Positions 45,901-57,835 of a DNA stretch of 64,000 nucleotides are shown here, piece by piece. The stretch is from Aquilaria yunnanensis. Its lineage: Eukaryota > Streptophyta > Magnoliopsida > Malvales > Thymelaeaceae. A program made the translations under genes and the position numbers. Location: assembly GCA_039654915.1 (NCBI GenBank), contig CM077597.1, forward strand, positions 75,704,001 through 75,768,000, written 5' to 3'. Numbering within the stretch: position 1 is the first letter of the stretch; each line of letters opens with the position of its first letter. The notes beneath the pieces were generated by a model, which ran no database searches, had not been told where the DNA came from, and saw nothing but the letters and a program-made list of their open reading frames with translations.

Positions 45901-46316
45901 GGTTGGGAAATTATTCCATGCAACAAAAGTACAAACCTAATATAAATCGTATACTCGTGTAGGCTAAATTTTTAGGAAATCTAAGGCAAATGAATTCAAA
46001 ATTGCATGAGATAAAGTGCTTTTGGCTCGTTTTCATGATAAAATTCTAATGGTGTACTCATATTTTCAATTCTATACTCAGTTAGAAAGGACAACAATGC
46101 CCCTAGCCTAAATAAGCTAACTTCGAGCATCCGGCTTAGAATTTGGCTTAGTGACCACCAAACAAATTATTTAAGGATCAAGATTCTTAGTTTTACATTG
46201 ATTTTCTCAATTGATAGGGAAATTTATTAAAAAAAAACCCTTTAGGGTAAAATGGTAATTTTTGTCTTTAGTGTAATTTGGAAATTTTCTTTTTCTTAGT
46301 TTCCAAGGTTATTACA
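42913..46316 (-). repeat. Solo LTR of the chromovirus family (3.4 kb)
   Basis: Minus strand TGTAATAACC ... GGGTGTTACA, collinear with the other two copies. The flanking 5-mers ATTAA (42908-42912) and ACTAA (46317-46321) match at four of five bases. No internal domain adjoins it, so it is a solo LTR. It looks the most diverged of the three copies. Confidence 0.88.
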
Positions 46317-47466
46317 ACTAAGTATTTTTTTTCAACTTGGATGAATATATGCTATATGAAAGCTTACATATTTTATCCATCTTAATGAAATAATATAATT
46401 CAAATATGATTCAAGAACCTATTATGAAAAAAAGAAAAAAATTATTATTTGTAACAAAGGTTAATGGAAAAAATTTTAGGAAAAAAATTTTATGCTATTA
46501 GAATTAGTTGCTTATATTATAATGAGAGAACTTTTAGCAGCAATTTTTTCTCACATTTTTTAATGTTTTAAAATATTAAAAAATAGAAGAACTATTTTTT
46601 CGACATGGTCATCTCTTTTAATATTGTAACACAGATTTTTATTCTTAGCAACCAACTCTTTTTTATGTACTAAATAATATTAAAAAAATTTCATATTTTT
46701 GAAGTTTTAGAGCCAAAGAAATCGTACAAGTTGTATCAAATTTTAGAAGTAATTTTTGTTTAAATATTATATTTCATGGTAGAGGCTCAAAGCCTAAAAT
46801 TAGTTTTAGAGTTGTTAAGAGATGAAATTAATAATTTTATATTGTGATTGCAAGTTTTTAGGTTATCTGAGATTAAGTATAATAAGAAAAGAAATATGTT
46901 TAAAAAGTATAATTAAATACAAATTTTTAAGTCCTAACTATAGGTTCCAAACACTTATGAGATTATATGACGAAAGAAAGAATAAAAGGATTCCCAGGAG
47001 AACATATAATAAGTTTTAGTAGAACAAAAAAAAACCCACATGTACTCTATGTATTGGATCAAAATTTTATACATTTTTATCCAAAAGATAAGTTTGTTGC
47101 ATATCACATTTCATGGTAGAGGCTCATAGCCTAGAGGTAGTTTTTCAGTTGTTAAGAGATGATGTTAATAATTTTATATTGTGATTGCAAGTATTTTATT
47201 TTATCTAAGATTAAGTATAATAAGGAGAAAAGTTTGGAGTTTTTTTATGTAAGTTATAATTAAATTATATATTTTTAGGTTCTAATACAAGTTCTGAAAA
47301 ACTTTTTATATGTCCTTCTTAAGAATCCTCCAATTTTTTTTTTCGTATAATCTCCTATGTGTGTCACAAAAATATAGCCAACATGTACTCTATGTATTGA
47401 ATCAAAATTTTATTTATTTTTATCCAAAATAAAATTTTGTTATGAGCTTATCATTTTTTTCATTGT
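46317..47466. other. AT-rich non-coding DNA with a tandem duplication
   Basis: No gene is seen; see the repeat at 46760-47450. Confidence 0.5.
46760..47450 (+). repeat. Two tandem ~343-bp units
   Basis: Both carry ATTTCATGGTAGAGGCTCA, ATAATTTTATATTGTGATTG and ACATGTACTCTATGTATTG in the same order, offset by about 340 bp. Confidence 0.82.
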
Positions 47467-48096
47467 TGTTGATAGGGAAAGTGATAGGGTAAGTTGAGCC
47501 CAAGAGCTTGGAGACCAGCAGATCCAAATCCTGCATGTAAAGACAGCATCAGAGCCCCGGGAAGTGCTTCTAGGGGAAACCCTCTAATGCTTTAGTTAGT
47601 TTTTTGGAAAAGAAAAACAGTAAGCAGGAGAGGGGAGCTAGGAGAATTTACCTCGAGACTGGTAAAAGGTTTATATAGTCAAGGTATGCTCCGAGCAGTT
47701 ATAGCCTATCCTGTATTTGCATGATACAGTTTCCTTCTAGGAGATAATTCTCTTTAGGGCATATTTGGACGTCCAAGGATGATCCAATCCTTATAAATTC
47801 GGGTTTGGGGGTAGGGGCCCATTTGCTACTAATGGGTCCCCTCAAAAGGAATGTGAGTTGAGGGCCCCACGTTTCTGAGAGCATTTAGGCGACGTCATTT
47901 TGGGGGGTAGGGGCGTGAACCCCCTTCTCTGTTGGCTTTCAAGGGAAGTTGGGCGAATGTCACCGTTTCGAGTCTTTTCCCTCACCACTCCTATGTGCTT
48001 ATAACACATGTTAAGCGTGCCAGCTAAGAGGAAAGACGAGGAGACGTTCATTAAACGTTCTTCAAGGAAGTGACCTGACGTGGCTATCTTGGCAGT
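47467..48096. other. GC-richer segment left of element E, probably part of element F
   Basis: Base composition rises sharply at about 47467. No ORF of note is seen. Its position suggests it is LTR or 3' flank DNA of the older Tat element F, split by insertion of E. The left edge TGTTGATAGGG could be the LTR terminus, but this is not proven. Confidence 0.4.
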
Positions 48097-48880
48097 TGTG
48101 ATAGCCGAGGTGCCCATCACTGGCCGAGCACCCAGACCTGACGGAGTACCGACTTCACCAGAGGGAAACAGCCAGCCGAGGTCGGAAGGATGAACGATCC
48201 CTCTGGCCTAATGTAGGGAATTCGCTTCCTTAGGAAATGGTAGGACCAACCTCGGTAGAGCAGTCAGACCCCATTCGGAAACAGAGGTATCCCTCGGAGG
48301 ACCCATCCTCGGGGAATACATTCCCCGAAACGTCAGAGTAACCTCGGAAAGTACGAACAAAGCATTTAAGGAGCCTCTGACACCTCCCCATAAAAGTCGT
48401 CCCCCAAGTACATTTTGACACGCTGTCACTGGAGCACGCCATCACAGGGACGTCTCGATACGACACTCTCGGAATGCCTAGGCTGTCAACCAGGCGACTT
48501 TTGCTGAGATAAACGTCCCTTCGCTCCCGGAAAAGCAGGGATCGCATCCCACCGGACACGTGTCGTGATCTGGAACGACCACAAGAGGAAAATGGCTTCT
48601 ATATGCCTCATTTATAAAACACCCAGAAAGCGTCCTAGCGGGGTAAGGAAGAAAGTTCTCTTTGAATACACAAAAGAGCACATAATCCAGTTATCTGAAA
48701 ATACTGACTTGGGCGTCAGAGACTCCTCCCCGGGAATACACACCGGGGACCTCCTGACCTGTGTTTTCTGGAGTATTTCAGGTACATTCCACTGGGGAAT
48801 CTCCTCCAGAAGTGCTCTCCTCCATCAGAAGTTTTCCCTACCCGTACAATGACACATGATGAAGCCGCCGCAGGCCACCA
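48097..48880 (+). repeat. 5' LTR of element E
   Basis: TGTGATAGCCGAGG ... GCAGGCCACCA, 784 bp. It is rich in short CCTCGG/CCGAGG motifs. Confidence 0.95.
48612..48618 (+). promoter_or_regulatory. TATA box in the 5' LTR of E
   Basis: TTATAAA within CATTTATAAAACACCC, conserved in the 3' LTR (CTTTATAAAACACCC). Confidence 0.65.
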
Positions 48881-48882
48881 TT

Positions 48883-48900
48883 TGGCGCCGTCTGTGGGAA
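48883..48900 (+). other. Primer-binding site of element E
   Basis: TGGCGCCGTCTGTGGGAA lies two bases after the LTR. It is a non-Met tRNA type common in Tat elements; I do not assign the tRNA. Confidence 0.82.
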
Positions 48901-50249
48901 CTCTATCCCATGTCGCCGTCGTGGAGACTCGGAGCTCGAAGGACAAAGGGATTTCAAGATCCCCCCTCACACCTGAGACTCAACAGGCGACCACTCTGCC
49001 TCTGGTAGAAACTTCTATGATGGAGGACGATCGTCCCGTAACGGTAACGATGAGCTTCCTATGGGATTTCCAGCGTTCTATCGTTGCCGAAATCACTCAG
49101 CAGCTTGACCAGAAGTTGCCCCAACCTCCACCCACTCAAAGAGCCTCACCCTTGACCATTCGTCGGGAAAGAAGCTCGTGATCTACTCACTGGAGTTCAG
49201 GGAGTGGAGACTCCCTTGACACATATTCAACAGATGGTGAACCCATTGAAGCGCGCCCCGCCAGAGGGGGAGCCCCAAAAGAGACCAGGGCCTCTTGTCA
49301 ACGAAGCGCATCCTCTTACCAGAGGTCCCCTTCTCCCCCTCGCCAGAGTCGTTCCCCGAGGTGAAGAAGAAATTCGCCATTACCAGCAAGCACACGACGG
49401 CAGGAAGGAACCAGCACTGCCGCCCTTATGGAAAGGATCTTGGGAAGGCTGGAAAAGGTCGAGAAATAGATCTCCTGAAAACTAGTCTGGTCCCGGTTGT
49501 CCAATTCCTACACCGGAGAGGAGTCGCCTTTCGTACTTGAGGTAGTAGAGGCGCCTATGCCCAGTGATTTAAGGGTTCCTCGCCTGGAAACATATGACGG
49601 GCGAAGTGACCCCCAGGCGCACTTGACAAAATATAAGCGAAGTATGGTGCTCCATGGCGCGGACGACGCCATGCTCTGTAAATGCTTTGAGGTGACACTC
49701 TCAGGACCAGCAACAGCGTGGTATGGCTCTTTGCCCCAGGGAAGTTTGCTGAGCTTCCAAGAACTATCTACTGCTTTCACCCAACAGTTTATCGGTAGTA
49801 GGCCAACAGCCAAAATGCCAGTGCAAATGTTTGACATAGCATAGAAAGGAGGGGAGACCATCCGCGACTATGTTGAAAGATTCAATCGAGAAGCACTGAG
49901 TGTACCAGATTTTCGGCCGGAAATTCGCATCCTGGCAATGGTCAGAGGACTACGAAGGGACTCCCAGTTGTTCTACGAGTTCTCTAAAGACCTTCCAGAA
50001 ACTCTTGGGGAATTTTACAGAAGAGTCGAGCAATAAATGACGGCCGAAGAACTCAGAATGGGAGGACCTAAGGGCGAACACCCTCACACTGAAGGGCCTG
50101 GCCATCAGCCGCGCCAGCAGAACGAGGGAGAGCGGCCCCGCAGACAAAGAGGAAAGAGGCCCACAGCATTCACTCCCTTGAACACCACAAGAGCTAGCAT
50201 TCTAATGGCGCTAGAAAGGTAAGGGACCACAGTCCCAAGGCCAAAGGCC
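48901..50249 (+). pseudogene. Element E gag
   Basis: The likely N-terminal frame reads ETRSSKDKGISRSPLTPETQ and is broken at 49179 (TGA) and by shifts up to ~49497. The retrotransposon gag domain follows: MPSDLRVPRLETYDGRSDPQ, TAWYGSLPQGSLLSFQELS, YVERFNREALSVPDF and EFYRRVEQ. Nonsense codons lie at 49842 (TAG), 50034 (TAA) and 50220 (TAA), all in one frame, so the domain itself is otherwise intact. A zinc-binding-type motif CQFHRDHGHDTEAC follows at the start of the next segment. Confidence 0.85.
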
Positions 50250-51134
50250 ATGACCCCGGAGAATAAAAGGAATATGAAAAAATTCTGTCAATTTCATCGA
50301 GATCATGGCCATGACACTGAAGCCTGTTACCAGTTGAAGAAGTACATCGAGTCCCTAATCAAACAGGGTCAACTTCGGCGATATCTGCGGATGCCCTCTC
50401 CAAAAGGGAGAAAGGAAGAACAGATGAGAGCAGACGATGAAGAGTACGACTCAGATAGACGGCGAGACCGAAGTCCCTGGAAAAGTCTGCCACCCTCCGC
50501 AGGGATTATCCAAACCATCACTACTGGGATACCCTGGGCCGAGGGAAAAAGAAAGATGAGAGAAGTCTCTATCATGGAGTGCGGGAGCTCCTCGCGAAGG
50601 CTCACCCGTAGGGATGGGTCTGTAATAAAATTCCCTCACGACGACCCCCTCCTTGTGATGGCAAGGATAGGGAATTGGGACATCAAGAGAGTGCTCCTCG
50701 ACGACGGCTCGAACACCGACGTCATTTTTTCTCATCTGCTGGGTAAATTAGACATCTTAAAAAGTGATCTTAGCCCAGTCAGTTCCCCCACCTTCGGCGT
50801 CGGACCATCTGAACTTCCAGTCCTTGGGTACATCGACCTGCTTGTGATGCTGAAAGGGGTCTCACCCAAGAGCAAAAAAGAGTTAATAGCCTCCGGCAGG
50901 ACAAGATTTATAGTCATTGATGTGCCGTCAACATATAACGCCATTCTGGGAAGACAGACACAAGGCAATTTTCACATTCGGCCAGACGTAAGGTACCTGA
51001 TGATCACCTTCGCCACCGAAGACGAAGATGCTGAAATCTTCATAGATCAGGCCAAGGTTAGGAAAGTATTCACAAGGGCCAGGCAAAGCCCGACCAAGAT
51101 CCAGGTATAGACTTCGGCAGAAGGAAAAAAGGTC
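50250..51134 (+). pseudogene. Element E nucleocapsid end and aspartic protease
   Basis: It continues the gag frame: CQFHRDHGHDTEACYQLKKY, then the protease core VLLDDGSNTDVIF with an Asp-x-Gly active site, and FIVIDVPSTYNAILGRQTQG. A TAG at 51108-51110 separates it from RT in the same frame. Confidence 0.85.
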
Positions 51135-52345
51135 TTGATGGATGAAAAGGCAACGGCAGAAGAAACGGAAAGCCTCAAAAAAATAGAAACAGAAGATATA
51201 GAATTGATCCCCGGCCGAAACACCCGAATTGGGAAGAAACTGGCCGAAGGGGACAAAAAGAGGCTTGTATCCTTTTTGTGCATGAACAAAGATCTATTTG
51301 CTTATTCGCCGAAGGATATGCCTGGGGTTGACCCCAGCATAATCCAGCACAATCTTAGAGTACAACCACACGTTAGACCAGTTCGACAGAAAAAACGGAA
51401 TCTATCAGCTCACAAAAAGTCCTTCGTCAAGGCCGAAGTTAGTCACCTCATTGAGGCCGGGGTAATAAGGGAAGTAAAATACCCCGAATGGCTCAGCAAT
51501 GTGGTTATAGCCACAAAAGAGGGTAGTGAAAAGCTCCGAATGTGCATCGACTTCCGAAACTTAAATGATGCCTGTCCAAAAGACTCCTAACCATTACCGG
51601 CCATATATCAGCTGGTAGACGCAACTGTCGAGTACGGACTGCTTAGCTTCCTTGACGCCTTTAGCGGGTATCATTAGATCCGAATGAACCTCGATGATGA
51701 GGAAAAAACGGCATTCATCACAGAGATAGGTACTTACTGCTATGTCAGAATGCCCTTCGGGCTCAAAAACGCAGGAGCCACCTACCAAAGATTGATGAAC
51801 AAGGCATTCGACGCACAAATCGGTAGGAACATGGAAGTGTACGTCGACGATATGATAGTCAAGAGCAAAGTACCCAAAAATCATATCACCGACTTAACCG
51901 AAACCTTCCAACGACTTCGAGAGTTCAGCATTCGCCTTAATCCCGAAAAGGTGTGTTCGGGGTAAACGCAGGAAAATTTCTCGAGTTCATGGTGTCAGAA
52001 AGGGGAATAGACGCTAACCCTGAGAAAGTGAAAGCCCTACTGAATTTCCGGACACCTACGTCTATCAAAGATGTACAGAGGCTTACCAGGAGGATCACCT
52101 CCCTAAGTAGATTCATCTCCAGGTATGGTGACCGATGTCGCCCGTTTTTCAAAGTACTCACCAAACTCTCTAAGGAAGGTGGTACTTCCGGAATCCAGGA
52201 ACATCCATGGAATATAGAATGCTAGGAAGCCTGGGGAGAGCTCAAAAGTTATCTAACTCGCCTCCCAACACTTCGGCAACCCCGGGAGGGGGAACCTCTC
52301 ATCCTTTACCTCGCAGTCACTGAAAAGACGGTAAGTTCTGTCTTA
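51135..52345 (+). pseudogene. Element E reverse transcriptase
   Basis: Motifs: [68 protein letters not shown] and the catalytic box [10 protein letters not shown] near 51838. TAA at 51588-51590 and TAG within GYH*IRM break it. One base is missing at about 51950-51955 (after LNPEK), so the frame shifts to that used by [19 protein letters not shown] and all later domains. Confidence 0.9.
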
Positions 52346-53416
52346 GTGAAAGAAGAGGGTGGGAAACAATGGCCGGTGTATTATGTAAGCAAGTCCCTAC
52401 ATGGCGCCGAGACGAGGTATCTGTTGCTCCAAAAATCTATCTACGCGTTAGTACTGGTGGGTAGGAGATTGCGACCCCACTTCCAAGGACACGCCATCAC
52501 CGTACGAAGTAATTTGCCACTGCGAGATGTGATGAAAAAAGTGGAGCATTCGGGAAGACTCTCAAAATGGTGCATCGAGCTCGGTGAATATGACATTACT
52601 TACGAGTCTAGAAGGGCAATAAAGGCTCAGGCACTTGCAGACTTCATCCCCGAGATTCCCGAGATTGAAAAGACCGAAGCACTCGCGGGAGGTGAAACAG
52701 AGACTGATCCAGAATGGAAGCTCTTCGTCGATGGAGCGTCAGGCGCAGAACATCAAGGAGTTGGAATAGTCCTTCAGGGTCCCGAAGGCATGGAAGCTTC
52801 TAAAGCAGTCAAATTCGGTTTTAATGTTACCAATAACATTGCTGAATATGAAGCCCTCATAGCCGGATTGAAAATGGCCAGAAAAGTAGGTGTGAAGAAC
52901 CTTGTGGCCCACAGTGATTCACAGTTAATAGTCCAACAGACGAAGGGAGAATACGCGACAAAGGACCTAATTTTAGCTAAGTATCACGACCTCGTTCAGA
53001 AACTCATTGAGGATTTCGACTCGGTGCACATAAAAAACATGCCCCGAAGGGATAATACCCAAGCGGATGCCTTGGCCAAGGCTAAGGAACCCACCGAAGT
53101 GCTAAAACACCCCAGCATAGAGTTAATGTGCATAAAAACCTCGGGGGAGGGATGGCAAAGCTCCCTCAAGAGATATTTGGCAACTTTAGAGCTTCCCGAG
53201 GATCCTAAAGAAGTCGCAAAGATACGAAAGCGTGCAAGAAGGTACTTCCTCATTGGGGAAGAGCTGTACAGAAAAGGGTACGCAAGCCCTTTACAAAGAT
53301 GTATAGGTGAGGATGACGTCAAAGTAATACTTGAAGAAGTACACGAAGGAGTGTGTGGCTCCCATATAGGAACGGACGCCCTCGCAGGAGTAATACTCCG
53401 CCAAGGTTACTTTTAG
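52346..53416 (+). pseudogene. Element E dual RNase H (gypsy type plus archaeal type)
   Basis: An intact 356-codon frame. The first part is the gypsy RNase H (VYYVSKSLHGAETRYLLLQK). After a tether comes a second RNase H: WKLFVDGASGAEHQGVGIVL with the first Asp, NIAEYEALIAGLKMA with Glu, AHSDSQLIVQQ with Asp, and RRDNTQADALAK with Asp. This archaeal-type copy is diagnostic of the Tat lineage and resembles retroviral RNase H. It ends at a TAG that replaces Trp in the integrase zinc region (GYF*PTLRKDA). Confidence 0.9.
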
Positions 53417-54388
53417 CCTACCCTAAGGAAGGACGCAAGGCAATTCGTCCGAAGATGCGACAACTGCCAAAGGCACGCTAGTATCCAAAAGCTACCCTTG
53501 GAGAGAATAAATGCAACAGACTATCTCTGCCCCTTCGCCGTCTGGGGCATTAACCTCATCGGACCTCTCCCAAACGCCCCCGGCGGAGTAAAATTTTGCA
53601 TCGTCACAGTGGACTATTTCACTAAGTGGATAGAGGCAGAACCGCTAGCATCAATCTCGGCGAAGGACGCTCAAAAATTCGTATGGAAAAACATTATATG
53701 CCGATTTGGCATTCCGAAGATAATAGTGGCCGATAACGGGACTCAATTCACAGATAAGGGGTTCCAGGAATTCATGGGGGACCTTGGCGTCAATATACAT
53801 TTTGCCCCAGTGGCTCACCCTCAGAGCAATGGGCAGGTCGAGGTATCTAACAGAACAATAAAAGATGGCCTGAAGAAAAGGCTAAAAGAGGCAAAAGGGA
53901 AATGGCCAGGAGAGCTCCCAAGTGTGCTGTGGAGCTATCGAACGACTCCCCGAAGAGCCACGGGAGAGACTCCTTTCTCGCTCGTATACGGGACCGAGGC
54001 CATTATTCCCATCGAAGTCATGCAGCCCTCGGTAAGAGTACAGGTGTTCGATGAAGGAGGAAATGATCTTGGACTAAGAGCAAAACTGGACCTCCTCGAA
54101 GAACACCGCGAAATGGCCGAGTTAAGGAGAAAGGCCTTCCAGAAACGGATAGCATGCATCGCCAATTTACATGTAAGAAAAAAGGAGATAAAAAAGGGAG
54201 ACCTCGTTCTCCGAAAGGCCGAGTTCGAACAGCGAAGGCCATCAGAAGGGGTACTTCGGGCAAATTGGAGTGGACCCTATTTGGTTCTCGACGAAGTTCG
54301 CCCATGGGTCTTTAAGTTGGGTAATATTGAGGGAGTGGAGTTGAAGAATACTTGGCATTCAGACTCTCTGAAAAAATTTTATACTTAG
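53417..54388 (+). pseudogene. Element E integrase
   Basis: HHCC zinc region: HEGVCGSHIG before the stop and RRCDNCQRHA after it. Core: WGINLIGPLP, IIVADNGTQF with the second Asp, HPQSNGQVEVSNRTIKDGLK with Glu. The residue at 53552-53554 is Asn (AAC) where the first catalytic Asp is expected, so the enzyme would be inactive even if read through. The C-terminal part has the GPY-like WSGPYLVLDEV and no chromodomain. The frame 53498-54388 is otherwise open. Confidence 0.92.
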
Positions 54389-54718
54389 ACATTTTTTCGA
54401 ACAAAGCCGGTAAGATACTCCTCCCCGAAGTCGTCAGTAAAATACATGACGAATTTGCCCTCGTTATCGAAAGAGTGCGCCTTGATGATTCTGCCTTGCA
54501 AAATTCCTTACTAAGCTTAAAAACTCGTCCGAGCACGAAAGAAGTTCAAAAAAGGTTCCTTCCGAAAGATAAGGTGCAGGTGTTCGCCAAAAGTGCACAC
54601 CTAAAATCGTACCAGCTTCTAATAAGGCATATTTGGGAGAAAGAACGGAGAATAGAGGAAAAAAATTCTTCATTAAAAAATCCTAAGGCAAAAAAATACA
54701 AAGAAGGAAGAAGAAAGC
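54389..54718. other. Spacer between convergent pol and antisense gene
   Basis: No clear gene. The plus-strand ORF 54352-54810 overlaps the end of integrase and the antisense gene and shows no domain I recognise. Confidence 0.45.
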
Positions 54719-55356
54719 CTATGACTGAGCAGGGGTATCCGACGTTTCGCCAACGTTATCATCTCCAGAGGGCTCAGTCAAAGACGCAGGCCAAGCCGGA
54801 GGAAGATTGAGGAACTTGACTTTGGACCATGAAGATCTGGGCTCTTTGGAAAAATCCAAAGCAGACAAGTAAGAAAGGTCAAGCCCAGGGTGTCGAGCGA
54901 GGACCTGGTGACGAGCCAAGCAAAAACCATCTTGGTAAGATGTCTTCGACATTTGCTCACTACGGTCCTTCTCGTCGCCAAGAGCCGCCAGCTCAGCTTT
55001 TAGCGCGACAATCTTCTCCTCCAGCTTCCTCTTCTTCCTGCCTTTCGACTTCTTCTTCCTCAGCGACGCAATCTTAGCCTGGAGATCCGCATTCAAAGCG
55101 AGTGCCTTCGCAAGATCCTCGCCGTCTTGAGCGGTCTTCTTCCGAAGGGCCTCATTCTCTAAAGAAAGAGACACGCACTTTGAGCCGAGGTCTCCAACCT
55201 CCCAAGGTCCTCCTTCGCGATTTTGTTTAACTCGCCATATTTTAGGGCATATTGGGCGAGAGACTCCTTCATCTTCCGCAGGGAATCTTCAGACCGAGAG
55301 CGGGTCTCGGTTTGTTTCGCTGACCAGGCGCGGAAGTACCCGCTATATGCCAAAAG

Positions 55357-55446
55357 CTGCAGAAAACAGAGGCACCAAATAAGTATCGGAAGGCAGTGAT
55401 GGCTTAGATGAACAATTTTCTAAGATACAAGAAAAGAAAGGATCAC
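55357..55446 (-). other. Probable intron in the antisense gene (90 bp)
   Basis: Minus strand TCAG|GTGATCC ... TTTTCTGCAG|CTTTTGG. It joins RMTEHVAQ to LLAYSGYFRAW and removes an in-frame stop. Confidence 0.65.
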
Positions 55447-56210
55447 CTGAGCAACGTGTTCAGTCATCCTCGCTGCGAGGATCTCTTCGCTGGGACATTC
55501 GGTGGTAAGGGACTGAAAAGTGGCATTAGTCAGCACCCCCGCCGCCATTTGCGGAGCCATCAGCTGGCTATCCTCAGAGAACAAATCCATGTCCTCTGTG
55601 AACGTCCAGAAGGGCTCCCGTGGCACCTTGTCCCGCGAAATTCGTCAGTCCCGAAGAGCCCTCTGACGGGCATGAGCTTCCACCCAGGAAGCAGTAGGGG
55701 CGTTCTCTGCAAGGTCACGCCGAAGTTCCATCAAGACATCATCCCTTAGCCATTCATCCAAAAAATCTTAGATACGAAAAATACTGAGGTTGGTAGCAGA
55801 ATGGCTAAGGAACCAACCTGGTGGAACTTCGGGGATGCACTCCTCAGAACCGACCTCCCGAACATCCTCGGTGACATTCTTTCCTTTCCTCCTTCTGCCC
55901 TATTCAAACTCCTGAGCAGACGTTCGCTCTGCTGGAATCTCGATAGCAGGGGCAGGACTCAGTGTCTCCCCGAGGATGTCAGGGTCTGAAGAAGGGTTCT
56001 CGGCGGTCGGAAGTTGAGCAGAGGACTGATCTTCCACCTCAACTACATTCTCGGGGGGAGGAGGAGTGGTAGCCTTGGCCTTCTTAGACTTAGAAGGGCC
56101 GGCAGTCGACTTCTTCCTCTTACCAGAAGTCTTCCTGCATACTTGCTCTCCCCGCTTAGCCTGACCGTCGAAGAGTGATTTATAAAAGTCGGCAGACTAA
56201 TCGCCCATCT

Positions 56211-56280
56211 CTGCAAAAAGGTAAAATATCAGTGTAAGTCCAAAAGGAAAGCAGATAACAAACCCTGGAAGGTGACTTAC
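56211..56280 (-). other. Probable intron in the antisense gene (70 bp)
   Basis: Minus strand donor GTAAGTCACC and acceptor CTTTTTGCAG. The downstream coding frame (MGD...SADFYKSLFDG) is one base off, probably because of a change in the T-run just before the donor. Confidence 0.65.
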
Positions 56281-57384
56281 TCTAAAAAAAAACTGATAAG
56301 AAATTTGACGCCGAAGGAGCATGACTATCCAGGCTTTCTTCCCCGGAAGAACAGGCACGGGCATGCTGGGGTCACTCTTGTGGGCGGTTATCACTCCCAG
56401 TTCCCGAAGAACTTCCTCTGACATAAGATCCCACTTAATGGGAAAAGGGTAGGGTGAACGTGACAGAGTCCCGAAGTCCCAGTCCGCCACCAACCGAATA
56501 CGCTTATCGAAGTTGTCAAAATCGACAAGCAATACTGGAGTGAGGAGCTTCCGGGGATCGACGACGTCGACCTTAAAAGTCCCCGAAGCCCATGTAATAG
56601 GCACATGTCTCCAAGACTCGGGGACCCGGAAAAAGAAAAACTTCTTCTGCCACCCTCACCAACTATCCTTATTGTCAAAGGTAAACATAAACTTCTTACT
56701 CCTGGACCATCGGGGAAGGAGGTAGTAAAAACCACCCTTCGGGACCGGGTGGAGTTTGTAGTATTGCATGAAGAAGAGGAAGTGGGGGTTTATGCCGAAC
56801 ACCCCGCACATGCAGAGGAAAGCATTAAAGTAAGAGTAAGAATTTGGGGGCAGTTGGTTCACAGCAATGCCGTGGAATTTGCAGAATTCGCATATCATGC
56901 GATGAGGGGGATACCGAAGACCGGCTTTTAGCTGAGCTCGGTAAACGGTAACCTCCCCCGAAGAAGCTGCGTAACCATAAGATCCCGGGAGAGGTAACCT
57001 CAGTGTGATATAAGAAGAGAGGTAGTACTTGGCCACCCACTTTTTCATCTTTTCCAAAGTAGTGGAACAAGGATAAGCCTCAAGGGAAGCAAGGTTTGCA
57101 GAAAGAGGGCGCACAGTCATCAATGGAGTCGGACTTAATGGAGTCAGATTTGACATTTTTCAAAAAATAAGAAAAAGAAAGATGACTTTGGGAGAAATAG
57201 AGGAACAATGAAAAACCACAAAAAGGGAACACCCACCAAAGACTTTGCTAAACACCGCTGCAAGGAATCACTGGAGGTCACTCTGCCGTAAGAACCGCTG
57301 CCGGAACAAGAAAAAGGGCAAGAAAAGGCTCTAGAACAGACGAGAGTTAAAACAAAAAAGTGAGACAAAATTGGACGGAAGGTG

Positions 57385-57393
57385 CTTATATAG
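57385..57393 (-). promoter_or_regulatory. TATA box of the antisense gene
   Basis: Minus strand CTATATAAG lies about 230 bases upstream of the ATG at 57156, in the spacer between the gene and the 3' LTR. The 57157-57835 spacer has no other gene. Confidence 0.6.
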
Positions 57394-57824
57394 ACCGAAG
57401 AAGGATAAGTGAAACGTCGTCATAATCATCCTTTGAAGATGTAACCGCCTCATTATTACTCCTTGAAGGTGAAGAGGTGCGGTTGACGTAACCAGCATAG
57501 TTGTTTCACCATCCAACAGCGTCCACGTGTCACACAGCGCGAAGAACCAGGGCACGTCCCTCTAACATCGCGAAAACCCAGGCACGGTTACCCATGACTG
57601 ACACGCCTGGCCAAAGGACGCGATGATTCACAGACTCATGGCAGAAAAAGCAAAAAAGAAAAAGTAACATGCATTCCGAGGACATCAAGAAAACTAGAGG
57701 AGGGTACCTCGGCTCTAAGGAGATGCCTTCTGAAGCAAGGCAACTCTCCAAGAAAAGTTTCGGCCGCCAGGTCGGCAAAGGGACCTCCTCGGAAACATAG
57801 CCGAAGCCCTCACTTCGGCTCTCC

Positions 57825-57835
57825 AGTAGGGGGCA
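57825..57835 (+). other. Polypurine tract of element E
   Basis: AGTAGGGGGCA lies immediately before the 3' LTR. Confidence 0.8.

Larger units (their letters stand above)
54719..57156 (-). pseudogene. Element E antisense gene (Transposase_28-type protein with coiled coil)
   Basis: It starts at the ATG at 57156. The N-terminal domain (GLRYPPHRMICEFCKFHGIA, VNQLPPNSYSYFNAFLCMCG, GGFYYLLPR) matches the plant-specific domain called putative gypsy-type transposon. After a nonsense TGA at 56658-56656 the frame continues to a GTAAGT donor. Later exons give a Lys/Ser/Pro-rich region (KRKKSTAGPSKSKKAKATT), a helical block (WVEAHARQRALRDRRISRD), and a Lys/Glu/Leu coiled coil (LQAKIASLRKKKSKGRKKRK) with the ending HPGLDLSYLSALDF. 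Introns are probable at 56211-56280 and 55357-55446. Several shifts exist. Function is unknown; antisense ORFs at this place are a known Tat feature. Confidence 0.78.

Noticed and set aside
48208..48559. Minus-strand ORFs of 73 and 109 codons in the E LTR (also in the 3' LTR)
   Set aside because: They are present in both LTRs only because the LTRs are copies. They lie opposite to the LTR promoter and have no known domain.
54352..54810. 152-codon plus-strand ORF after integrase
   Set aside because: It overlaps the integrase end in another frame and the antisense gene. No domain is recognised, so chance is likelier than a gene.
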